Source: Leptospiraceae bacterium
GTDB lineage: Bacteria > Spirochaetota > Leptospiria > Turneriellales > Turneriellaceae
Direction: 5' to 3'
Length of the DNA stretch: 64,000 nt
Assembly: GCA_025055765.1 (NCBI GenBank)
Contig: JANWWS010000013.1
Span: 463,752-527,751 of the forward strand
Part shown: positions 17,119 through 24,635 of the stretch, piece by piece
Numbering within the stretch: the stretch's first letter is position 1
How the letters are laid out: each line of letters opens with the position of its first letter
Made by a program: the position numbers and the translations under genes
The notes under the pieces: model-generated
Seen by the model: the letters and a program-made list of their open reading frames with translations, nothing else
What the model was told of the DNA's origin: nothing
The model's database searches: none

Positions 17119-19797
17119 ATGAGCGAAAAGCGCCGGCAGCTCCCTCCTCTTTATAACCCTCACGGCTTAGAACAAAAATGGTATCCTATATGGGAAAAAG
17201 GGGGCTTTTTTTCTTACAAGAAGGCCTACCATAAAGAGGGGCAGCCAACAAAGACATTTTCCATGGTGCTGCCACCCCCAAATGTGACAGGGTCTCTTCA
17301 CCTAGGCCATGCCCTAAACCATACTATCCAGGATATTTTAGCACGCTACCACCGCATGAAGGGAGAAATCACTTTATGGGTTCCTGGCACAGACCACGCG
17401 GGCATTGCCACCCAAAATGTCGTCGAGCGCCAACTTCACGCCCAGGGAAAAAGCCGGCGCGATTTTAGTCGGCAGGAGTTTGAAAAACTTATTTGGCGCT
17501 GGAAAGAAGAAAGTGGTGGCATGATCACCCAGCAAATGCGTCTTTTGGGAGAATCTGTTGACTGGGATTACGAGCGCTTTACTTTAGATGAGGGGCTGTC
17601 TTTTGTCGTAAGACGAGTTTTTGTGCGACTATACCAGGATGGGCTTATCTACCGCGGTGAGCGGATGATTAACTGGTGCCCTAAAGATGAAACAGCTCTC
17701 TCTAATATTGAAGTTGAGTACAAAGAAGTGCCAGGAAAGCTTTATTTTGTGAAGTACTTTTTGGAAAATAGCGATGACTTTCTCTTGGTCGCCACCACCC
17801 GCCCTGAGACTATCCCCGGCGATGAAGCCGTAGCGGTGCATCCCAGCGACGAGCGCTATAAAAATTTTATAGGAAGATATGTCATACACCCGCTTAACGG
17901 GAAAAAAATACCCGTAATTGCTGACCACGCAGTGGACCCCCAATACGGCACAGGAGTTGTTAAGGTAACCCCAGCTCATGATTTTTTAGACTTTGAAATT
18001 GCCGAAAGACATAAGCTTCCCCTTACGAATATCTTTAATGAAAAGGCTGTCTTAAATGAAAAAGCTGGTCCTTACAAGGGTCTCTCGAGAGAAAAGGCAA
18101 GAGAAATCATTGTAGAAGAGCTGAGGGATAAAGGACTTTTAACCCTGACAAAGGATATCCGGCATAATGTAGGGCATTCCTACCGATCAGGAGTTGCCGT
18201 AGAGCCTCGGCTTAGCCTTCAATGGTTTGTGAAAACAAAACCTCTTGCCCAACTTGCCATAGAGGCCGTACAAGAAGGCAAGACTCAGTTTTTCCCTAAA
18301 CGATGGGAAAATCTTTATTTTGATTGGCTTCAAAAAATCGAAGACTGGTGTATTAGCCGCCAACTTTGGTGGGGACATCGCATACCAGCTTTTTATTGCC
18401 AAACCTGCGCCGCTATGCATGTCTTAGAAGAAGATCCCACCTCCTGCCCTAGCTGTGGTAGTAGCCAAATTAAACAAGATGAGGATGTCTTGGATACCTG
18501 GTTCTCTTCAGCTCTCTGGCCCTTTTCTACTCTGTTAGGTAAAGACAAGACCACGGTCTTATGCCAGTGGCCAAATAAAATTCCAAATTCAAAGGAACTA
18601 GAGCTCTTTTACCCCACCTCGGTTCTTGTGACAGGTTTTGATATTATCTTCTTTTGGGTTGCCCGCATGATGATGATGGGGCTTTATTTTATGGGAGATG
18701 TTCCCTTCCGCCATGTCTATATCCATGGGCTTGTGCGAGACGAAAAGCGCCAAAAAATGAGCAAATCAAAAGGTAATGTGGTGAACCCACTTGAGAAAAT
18801 GGAGGAATATGGCACCGATGCCTTCCGCTTTTTCCTTATAAGTATTTTGCCGGAGGGCAAGGATATTGTCTATGATGAAAGCCGACTTAAGGGTTACCAA
18901 GCCTTCTGTAACAAGATTTGGAACACGGCGCGCTTTATTTGGATGAACCAAGAGGAAAGCTACAGGCCAAACGATGAGGCTTGCTACGAACTAAAAGACG
19001 CCGATATCTGGATTTTAGAGCGCTACAACCACACGCAAAAAATGGCCACAAAGGCCCTCGACAATTACCGCTTTGCCGAATATACCCAACTCATCTATGA
19101 CTTTTTTTGGAAGGATTTTTGCGACTATTATGTCGAAATAGCAAAGCTCTTCTTAAGAGATCAAGAACAAGACACGGTCCGCTATGTATTAAACCGCACT
19201 TTAGAAAACTCTCTAAAACTCCTACATCCTGTTATGCCCTTTATTACGGAAGAGCTGTACTCCTATTGGAGCCGCCCCCAAGATGACCTAATCATTGTCT
19301 CAAGCTGGCCTACGGTTTTTTCTTTAAAAGAACCAGAGGCTGCCATAAAGCGCATGGAACTTACCTTAAAGCTTACCGCTAAAATAAGGCAGCTTCGCCA
19401 CGACCTACAAATCCCCCCCCAACAAAAACTAAGTTTTGGCTTTATACCCAAAGAAGGATATTCTTTAAACAACTACCACAAGAAAATTCTCATTGGTCTT
19501 TGTAAACTGCAGGATGTTTTTGATAGCAAGCCAGAGGGAAAAGCCATCCGCACCGCCGTGGAAGAAGGGGAGCTCTATCTTCTGGTAACTAAAGAACTAA
19601 ACCTTGCCAAAGAAAAAGAAAGGTTAGAAAAGGAACTCTCTCATTTACGAAAAGGGCTCGAACACGTACAACAAAAGCTCTCTAACCCTGCCTTTTTAGA
19701 CAAAGCTCCTCAGGAACTAGTGGCCCAAGAAAAAGAAAAAGAAGAAAGCTATCTTGCAAAAATGAAAAGTCTTGAAGAAATCCTCCAGGAAATTTAA
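17119..19797 (+). CDS. valS: valyl-tRNA synthetase
   Basis: This class I synthetase charges tRNA-Val in the cytoplasm. The 892-residue protein has the HIGH-type signature HLGH at 61-64 (PPPNVTGSLHLGH) and the KMSKS loop at 546-550. It also has the editing domain (VATTRPETIPGDEAVAVHP) and the C-terminal coiled coil typical of ValS (EKERLEKELSHLRKGLEH). The zinc-knuckle-like CQTCAAMH and CPSCGSS pairs are in the usual place. It starts 42 bases after ccmF with only a weak ribosome site and may be transcribed with the ccm genes. Its end faces clpP with a 5-base gap and no visible terminator. Confidence 0.97.
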   Translation: MSEKRRQLPPLYNPHGLEQKWYPIWEKGGFFSYKKAYHKEGQPTKTFSMVLPPPNVTGSLHLGHALNHTIQDILARYHRMKGEITLWVPGTDHAGIATQNVVERQLHAQGKSRRDFSRQEFEKLIWRWKEESGGMITQQMRLLGESVDWDYERFTLDEGLSFVVRRVFVRLYQDGLIYRGERMINWCPKDETALSNIEVEYKEVPGKLYFVKYFLENSDDFLLVATTRPETIPGDEAVAVHPSDERYKNFIGRYVIHPLNGKKIPVIADHAVDPQYGTGVVKVTPAHDFLDFEIAERHKLPLTNIFNEKAVLNEKAGPYKGLSREKAREIIVEELRDKGLLTLTKDIRHNVGHSYRSGVAVEPRLSLQWFVKTKPLAQLAIEAVQEGKTQFFPKRWENLYFDWLQKIEDWCISRQLWWGHRIPAFYCQTCAAMHVLEEDPTSCPSCGSSQIKQDEDVLDTWFSSALWPFSTLLGKDKTTVLCQWPNKIPNSKELELFYPTSVLVTGFDIIFFWVARMMMMGLYFMGDVPFRHVYIHGLVRDEKRQKMSKSKGNVVNPLEKMEEYGTDAFRFFLISILPEGKDIVYDESRLKGYQAFCNKIWNTARFIWMNQEESYRPNDEACYELKDADIWILERYNHTQKMATKALDNYRFAEYTQLIYDFFWKDFCDYYVEIAKLFLRDQEQDTVRYVLNRTLENSLKLLHPVMPFITEELYSYWSRPQDDLIIVSSWPTVFSLKEPEAAIKRMELTLKLTAKIRQLRHDLQIPPQQKLSFGFIPKEGYSLNNYHKKILIGLCKLQDVFDSKPEGKAIRTAVEEGELYLLVTKELNLAKEKERLEKELSHLRKGLEHVQQKLSNPAFLDKAPQELVAQEKEKEESYLAKMKSLEEILQEI

Positions 19798-19802
19798 GAG
19801 CC

Positions 19803-20486
19803 CTAACTTTTGGTTTTCTTATCTTTTTTCGCAACTTCGGTTAGTTCTTCCAAAAAAGAAAAACTATCCAGTATTTTATCGGCTAGACCATAGTCCACGG
19901 CTTCCCGGGCATTCATGTAAAAATCACGGTCCGTATCCTTTTCTATTTTTTCAATTTTTTGTCCTGTGGCTTCTGATAAGATACGGTTTAGCTCATCTCT
20001 TGTTTTTTTAATTTCCTCAGCATGGATCTTGATGTCAATGGCAGGAGCAATGATTTGCCCACTAATGAGAGGCTGGTGTATCATGACCCGCGCATGGGGG
20101 AAAACATAGCGATGCCCCTTTTCTCCCGCACAAAGTAAAATAGCTCCCATAGAGGCCGCCATACCCATAGTTATCGTGTACACAGGTGAGCTAATCATCC
20201 TCATCACATCATAGATGGCCATGCCTGAACTAATCACCCCCCCAGGAGAGTTAATGAAAAATAAAATAGGCTTACCGGGATTTTCTAATTCAAGGTAAAT
20301 TAGCCTTTCCGTTATGATCTCCGCCGAGCGGTCGGTTACGGGGCCCCATAAAAAAACCTGGCGGCGGCTTAAAAATTTTTCCTGAATCTTTTCTCTTAAA
20401 GTAGTAAGCTTGGCTGGCTTCTCCTCGCTTATTTCTTCTTCTGATTTTCCAAACTCTTGCCAACTCACCATAAGCTGGATGTCCAT
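19803..20486 (-). CDS. clpP: ATP-dependent Clp protease proteolytic subunit
   Basis: ClpP forms the barrel protease that degrades proteins unfolded by ClpA/ClpX. With the ATG at 20486 it has 227 residues; a further ATG at 20471 and a TTG at 20504 are in frame, and none has a clear ribosome site. Conserved blocks are VFLWGPVTDRSAEII, FFINSPGGVISSGMAIYD, the nucleophile Ser112 in GMAASMGA, the His137 block ARVMIHQP, and DTDRDFYMNAREAVDYGLAD. The N-terminal 30 residues are acidic (SEEEISEEKP), longer than in E. coli and of unknown use. It is divergent from the coiled-coil gene at 20583, across a palindromic AT-rich stretch. Confidence 0.93.
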   Translation of the reverse strand: MDIQLMVSWQEFGKSEEEISEEKPAKLTTLREKIQEKFLSRRQVFLWGPVTDRSAEIITERLIYLELENPGKPILFFINSPGGVISSGMAIYDVMRMISSPVYTITMGMAASMGAILLCAGEKGHRYVFPHARVMIHQPLISGQIIAPAIDIKIHAEEIKKTRDELNRILSEATGQKIEKIEKDTDRDFYMNAREAVDYGLADKILDSFSFLEELTEVAKKDKKTKS

Positions 20487-20529
20487 GGCCGCCACAGGGC
20501 GCAAAGTATTTTTCCAATACGAGAAGAGA

Positions 20530-20559
20530 AAATTTGTGAAAAATATATTTTACAAATTT
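20530..20559. promoter_or_regulatory. 30-bp AT-rich imperfect palindrome between divergent genes
   Basis: The arms AAATTTGT and ACAAATTT flank a near-symmetric AT-rich centre (GAAAAATATATTTT). It lies in the space between clpP (minus) and the coiled-coil gene (plus) and overlaps likely -10 sequences in both directions. An operator or a bent promoter element is possible; no regulator is known. Confidence 0.4.
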
Positions 20560-20582
20560 TACATGTAAGCCAAGCCTTGACC

Positions 20583-21038
20583 ATGCCTGCTTTGCGTAAA
20601 ATTTGGCCAATCACCTTTGCTCTCTTTTGTGCCAGCTACCCTGCCTATATTTCTGATAATATGCTACAAAACCTAAGCGAAGAAGAAGCCCTGCGTTTGC
20701 GCGAAAAAGAGCAGCTTGTCCTTGATAAAAAAAAAGAATATGATGATGCAAAATCGGCCTATTTTTTAGCAAAACAAGAACTTGAGCAATACAAAAGGGA
20801 AGTTCCTTCTGTTAAAGAAGAAAAAAAGCTTCTAGAACTCGAAGAAAAAGAAGCAGTTTATGCTCAAACTTTAAAGCTGCGCCAGCAAGAGTTTATGTTA
20901 GTCTTAGCTGAGCTCGAAGAATACAAAGCAAAACTTTTAGCAACTAGAATGCCCTTTGATACAAAACCATATGAAGAGCAAAGAAGGGAAGAACAAAATC
21001 GCCTAGAAAAACTAAAGAAAAAACAACAGGAGAAATAA
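20583..21038 (+). CDS. secreted coiled-coil protein of unknown function
   Basis: I chose the ATG at 20583 because it begins a signal peptide (MPALRKIWPITFALFCASYPAY); the open frame extends upstream into the clpP gene but that part looks non-coding. The mature part of the 151-residue protein is almost wholly charged helix (KKKEYDDAKSAYFLAKQEL, EEEEK-type runs, ending KKKQQEK), predicted to form a coiled coil. It is followed one base later by an OmpA-domain coiled-coil gene, with which it is likely co-transcribed. I do not recognise a family. It may partner the next protein in the periplasm. Confidence 0.75.
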   Translation: MPALRKIWPITFALFCASYPAYISDNMLQNLSEEEALRLREKEQLVLDKKKEYDDAKSAYFLAKQELEQYKREVPSVKEEKKLLELEEKEAVYAQTLKLRQQEFMLVLAELEEYKAKLLATRMPFDTKPYEEQRREEQNRLEKLKKKQQEK

Positions 21039-21039
21039 T

Positions 21040-22182
21040 ATGAAGCCTCTCTTGTACTTACCCTTAACTTTTCCTCTCGCGGCCGCTTTCTACTACACAC
21101 CAAGAGAATACCGAGAGCTTGAAAGCGAAAAATATGCCCTCGAGCTTGAACTAAAGCATCTACAGGAGCGCTACCTTAACGAAAGACTCTCCTTTCGTGA
21201 AAAAATAGCGAGTCTTGAAAAATCTCTTGAGGAGCTCCAAAAAGAATATGATGAAAAAAAGCGGCAATTTGCACAAATAACGCGGCAAAATAACGAAAAA
21301 ATTGTAAGCCTAGAATATGAGAACCAAAACCTTAAATTAACTCTCGAGAATACCCAGCGTGAAAAAGCCGAAAACGAAAGACTTTCCCAGCTTGAGCTCA
21401 ACCGCTTAAGAGGGGAGCTGGCTCTCTTAAAACAAGAAGCAAGTGCAAAAGAAAAGGCTCTTTTAGACGAAAAAGCGAAAAGTGAGTTCAATCTAATCTC
21501 AGAAATAAAACAGCTTAAAAAAGAACTATTTGAGGAAAGAGAAAAAACAAGACGAGATATGGAGGAACTAAGCCGGCAACATCGACTTAAATACATGGAA
21601 CTGGAAAAAAACAATAGTGAGCTACAACAAGAGCTTTGGCAAAAAGAAGCAGAAAATAAAAAGCTCAAAGCAAAACTTCAAGAGCTAGAGAATATAAAAG
21701 AAAGCCAGAGAAAAGAACTGGAAAAATTAGCCGAACAAGCAAGGGCACTTGAGGAAAAACTGAAAGAAGAAATCACACTCGGGGGTATTAAGCTAAAACG
21801 CTTGAAAGATCGGCTCGTCATTAACCTTGAAAACAAAATCCTTTTTGACTCGGGTAGTGCCATGTTACGTAGCGATGAGATAAGACGCACCTTAGATAAG
21901 ATTGCCGAAATTCTAGCCCAATATGGAGAAAACCAAATTGTCATTGAAGGGCATACCGATGATGTACCAATTCGCAATGAGAAATTTCGGGACAACTGGC
22001 AGCTCTCCACAGAAAGAGCGATGTCGGTACTTTACCACTTGTTGCGCAACCCCAAACTTGATCCCTCCCGTTTTCGCATTTTGGGAGCAGGACCCTACCA
22101 GCCACTTTTACCTAACACCACATCCGAAAACAGGGCCCAAAACCGCCGTGTGGATATTGTCATATATCCCCCCTCTCCCTGA
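21040..22182 (+). CDS. coiled-coil protein with OmpA/MotB peptidoglycan-binding domain
   Basis: The 380-residue protein has a signal peptide (MKPLLYLPLTFPLAAAF), a coiled coil of about 230 residues, and a C-terminal OmpA-like domain. The domain shows ILFDSGSAMLRSDEI, VIEGHTDDVPI, WQLSTERAMSVLYHLL and NRAQNRRVDIVI, closest to the MotB/YiaD pattern. This domain binds peptidoglycan, so the protein probably links the cell wall to something through its long rod. No motA-like gene or ion-channel membrane segment is present, so it is not a flagellar MotB. An AGGAG site precedes the ATG. The last 23 bases overlap the end of the convergent SDR gene. Confidence 0.85.
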   Translation: MKPLLYLPLTFPLAAAFYYTPREYRELESEKYALELELKHLQERYLNERLSFREKIASLEKSLEELQKEYDEKKRQFAQITRQNNEKIVSLEYENQNLKLTLENTQREKAENERLSQLELNRLRGELALLKQEASAKEKALLDEKAKSEFNLISEIKQLKKELFEEREKTRRDMEELSRQHRLKYMELEKNNSELQQELWQKEAENKKLKAKLQELENIKESQRKELEKLAEQARALEEKLKEEITLGGIKLKRLKDRLVINLENKILFDSGSAMLRSDEIRRTLDKIAEILAQYGENQIVIEGHTDDVPIRNEKFRDNWQLSTERAMSVLYHLLRNPKLDPSRFRILGAGPYQPLLPNTTSENRAQNRRVDIVIYPPSP

Positions 22183-22960
22183 GGCGGGCTTTTTCTTTTT
22201 GATAACGCCAGTATAGCCCCTCACGAAAAATCAGAGGCAAAAAGTGAGCCCCAAACTGAAAGATTTTGTTGGCAAAGCCAGGGGCCACTTCTCTCTGGCG
22301 TTTGTGAACCACCTGCCAAATAATCTCTGCAATTTCCTGGGGGGATTTTACACTAATGTTCGACCTCTCAGCCTGACCATCACTTGGCTCTCGGTTATGG
22401 AAATCCGTAGCAACTCCAGCTAGACGCAAAATAGATACCTTAATGCGACGCTCTCTAAGCTCAAGCTCCCATGCCTCCGCTAGCTTTTCAAGGGCAGCTT
22501 TGCTTGCGCTGTAGATGCCTCTATTGGGGATTCCCCAGACCGCCGCAAGAGAGGAGACCATAACAATCTGTCCCTTCTTTTGCAAAAAGCCAAGAGCAGC
22601 CTGGGTTGCTGCCACCACCCCCAGGACATTTACGGCAAATACCTGCTCTGCCTTTCGCAGATCAATCTGGCCGAGCTCACCAATATGGTTAATGCCCGCA
22701 TTGTTAAGCAAAACATCCAACTTAAGCTCATGTTTTTTAAAAAAATCCCTAAGTAGGAACTCTGCCTCAGGTTTTGCCAAATCGCAGGCCAGGGCCAGGT
22801 GTCCCTCGCCTGGTAGCCCTGAAATAACCTTCGTTAATTTTTCTTCCTGGCGGGCAATCCCCACCACACTCCATGACCTAAGAGCAAAGAGGCGGGCCGT
22901 ACTTTCCCCAATACCTGAAGAAGCACCTGTTATACAAATGACATGCCTCCCCTTTGCCAT
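22160..22960 (-). CDS. SDR-family NAD(P)-dependent oxidoreductase
   Basis: This 266-residue protein is a classical short-chain dehydrogenase. The cofactor motif TGASSGIGESTARLF lies at 11-25, NNAG at 86-89, Ser137 in MVSSLAAV, and the catalytic Tyr150/Lys154 in YSASKAALEKL. A basic residue after the second strand (ARQEE) hints at NADP use, but this is inference. The C-terminal part is basic and hydrophobic (FREGLYWRYQKEKARL). The substrate cannot be read from sequence; many such enzymes act on lipids or sugars. It stands alone on the minus strand. Confidence 0.88.
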   Translation of the reverse strand: MAKGRHVICITGASSGIGESTARLFALRSWSVVGIARQEEKLTKVISGLPGEGHLALACDLAKPEAEFLLRDFFKKHELKLDVLLNNAGINHIGELGQIDLRKAEQVFAVNVLGVVAATQAALGFLQKKGQIVMVSSLAAVWGIPNRGIYSASKAALEKLAEAWELELRERRIKVSILRLAGVATDFHNREPSDGQAERSNISVKSPQEIAEIIWQVVHKRQREVAPGFANKIFQFGAHFLPLIFREGLYWRYQKEKARLRERGDI

Positions 22961-23001
22961 GGAAAAACTTATCTCTAAAGTGCTTTTTGAAAACCAAAAA
23001 A

Positions 23002-24018
23002 CTATTCTTTTATTTTTAAATTCCCCTCATCGTCTAAAACTAGCTTTGTTTCTGGGAAGTCCTCTCTTATGAGTTTTTGCAGAAGCTTTATTGTTTTCTT
23101 TTCTGGGTCATAAGCGGGTATATTCGCCTTGCTTAACTCGAGTGGTATAACGCGGCCTCTCATAAAATCTCCTTTTTCATTAAGCTCTGCCTCGAGGATA
23201 AGAGAGTGGTTCGTATAACCTTTTGTTCCAAAAACATAATAACCCATAAAATTGCCTAGGGAGTAGGCAATAAGTTTTCCTTTGTAGAGCTCTAGGGCAC
23301 GGGGGACATGAGGTCCGTGTCCAATCACAATGTCGGCCCCAGCATCAATCATAGCTCGTGAAAAAGCAACAACATTGCCTCGGTTTTCCCCCACATACAT
23401 CTCTATTTGGTTTCTTGTGTGGATGTAGGCACTGCCTTCAGCTCCACCATGGAAGGTTACGACCACAATCTCAGCCCCCCCTTTCCTTGCCTTTTTCACA
23501 AGCTCAGCGCCTTTTTTTAAATCATGTATGGAGTTATGTCTAAGATAGCTAAAGCCAATAGCCGCTACTTTTTTTCCTCCCAGTTGCATATACTCAATAT
23601 GGTCAAGCATACCTGTTACCGAAATGCCATACTGGCGCAAGGCCTTTTGGGTATCGACATAACCCTCATAAAAAAAATCCCCACTGTGATTATTTGCCAC
23701 ATTCATTAAATGAAAACCTACATCGGCTAGGACCTTGGCATATTCGGGAGGAGCTCGGAAAGCAAACATATTAGGTCGTGAAATATTCTTAGCAGAACGA
23801 GGATGGTCGGTGAGCGTTCCTTCGTAATTACCCATTAAGAGATGAGCTCCCTTGAGATATTCTTCAACATGGCGGAAAAGGGTCTTCCGGGGATTCTTTG
23901 GTAGTCTATCAACAGGGTAATTTGTACCAAAAACTAAATCACCCACCGCCTTAATCCTAAATGTCTGGGCAAAAAGAAATTCAAAGACAAGAACAACAAA
24001 CGCAAGATAGTGCTTCAT
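23002..24018 (-). CDS. CapA-family (PGA_cap) metallophosphatase-like protein, secreted
   Basis: Start ATG at 24018 opens a signal peptide (MKHYLAFVVLVFEFLFAQ); the 338-residue product has the order of motifs of CapA/PgsA proteins: GDLVFGTNYP, GNYEGTLTDHP, NVANNHSGDF, then VVVTFHGGAE and DIVIGHGPHVPRALELY, followed by YSLGNFMGYY. The family takes its name from poly-gamma-glutamate capsule synthesis, but most members are uncharacterised and have a calcineurin-like phosphoesterase fold. No capsule ligase genes lie nearby, so capsule synthesis is not implied. A 13-bp palindrome lies upstream at 24061. Confidence 0.85.
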   Translation of the reverse strand: MKHYLAFVVLVFEFLFAQTFRIKAVGDLVFGTNYPVDRLPKNPRKTLFRHVEEYLKGAHLLMGNYEGTLTDHPRSAKNISRPNMFAFRAPPEYAKVLADVGFHLMNVANNHSGDFFYEGYVDTQKALRQYGISVTGMLDHIEYMQLGGKKVAAIGFSYLRHNSIHDLKKGAELVKKARKGGAEIVVVTFHGGAEGSAYIHTRNQIEMYVGENRGNVVAFSRAMIDAGADIVIGHGPHVPRALELYKGKLIAYSLGNFMGYYVFGTKGYTNHSLILEAELNEKGDFMRGRVIPLELSKANIPAYDPEKKTIKLLQKLIREDFPETKLVLDDEGNLKIKE

Positions 24019-24060
24019 GCTTTCGCACAGGAAAGGTAAGTTAGCTGTCAAGCTAAAACA

Positions 24061-24073
24061 TTATGTCACATAA
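24061..24073. promoter_or_regulatory. 13-bp palindrome upstream of the CapA-like gene
   Basis: TTATGT-C-ACATAA is a perfect inverted repeat with one central base. It lies 43 bases before the ATG of the CapA-like gene, in the 81-bp space after the small lipoprotein gene. It could be a binding site for a dimeric regulator; the sequence is not a clear FNR or CRP site. Confidence 0.3.
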
Positions 24074-24099
24074 CCTTTTTCTTTAAGATAAGGAGCTTC

Positions 24100-24546
24100 T
24101 CAAATTTCAGGCCTAGTACTTTCTTCGGCTTCCCGGCTAGCACGAATTGCTTCTTCTAGAGCATTTTGAAAGTCGCGCTCCCTTTGAAATTCTTTTTGCC
24201 ATTTTTTTATCCTTTCCTGTAGTTCACCTAAACCTTGGCGCAGAGCCTGGTAGGTTTGATGAAATTTCTCCTCAATCTTTTTTTTGTTTTCTGTTAGCTC
24301 GGGATACCTATTGGCAAGTTCCCTATACTCTTGAGCGGTTTTCTTTACCGATTCACCATACTGACGCAATATTTCTATTACTTCCTCTTTAGATTTTGCT
24401 GTCCGAGCTTTCTTTAGCAAATCATTTAACTTTTGCCTCGCCCCTTGCATGATCTTCTCTACTTCCTGAAGATATTTTTCTTCCCGGCTTTGACAAAAGG
24501 CCAAGAGGAAAACCACAAACCACAAAAAGACAACTCCACCTCTCAT
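24100..24546 (-). CDS. small coiled-coil lipoprotein
   Basis: The 148-residue protein starts with a lipoprotein signal (MRGGVVFLWFVVFLLAFC, lipobox LLAFC, Cys18). The rest is charged helix (KIMQGARQKLNDLLKKARTA, ELQERIKKWQKEFQRE) with no recognised domain. No ribosome site is obvious. It follows a hairpin that probably ends the upstream operon and is the last gene before the CapA-like gene in the same direction. The function is unknown; it is anchored in an envelope membrane by inference from the lipobox. Confidence 0.78.
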   Translation of the reverse strand: MRGGVVFLWFVVFLLAFCQSREEKYLQEVEKIMQGARQKLNDLLKKARTAKSKEEVIEILRQYGESVKKTAQEYRELANRYPELTENKKKIEEKFHQTYQALRQGLGELQERIKKWQKEFQRERDFQNALEEAIRASREAEESTRPEI

Positions 24547-24599
24547 GAAGTTAGGTTAACGAAAATGCGAGCTTGCATCAACGAAAAAATCAACCAGAT

Positions 24600-24622
24600 T
24601 TTTGGGAAACCTTGTCCCAAAA
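24600..24622 (-). terminator. hairpin, probable terminator of the lipoprotein/UbiA-like operon
   Basis: TTTTGGGA and TCCCAAAA form a perfect 8-bp stem around a 7-base loop, starting 14 bases after the stop of the UbiA-like gene. On the minus strand the stem's own AT-rich 3' arm is followed by ATCTGG and, later, a T-run, so the terminator is not textbook. Confidence 0.5.
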
Positions 24623-24635
24623 GCAAAAAATCTTT

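Noticed and set aside
17076..17156. 26-codon frame after ccmF that could mimic a small CcmD-like protein
   Set aside because: It is too short, has no membrane helix of proper length and overlaps the valS start in another frame.
21040..22182. Flagellar motor protein MotB
   Set aside because: It has a cleavable signal instead of the MotB membrane helix with its Asp, and no motA lies next to it.
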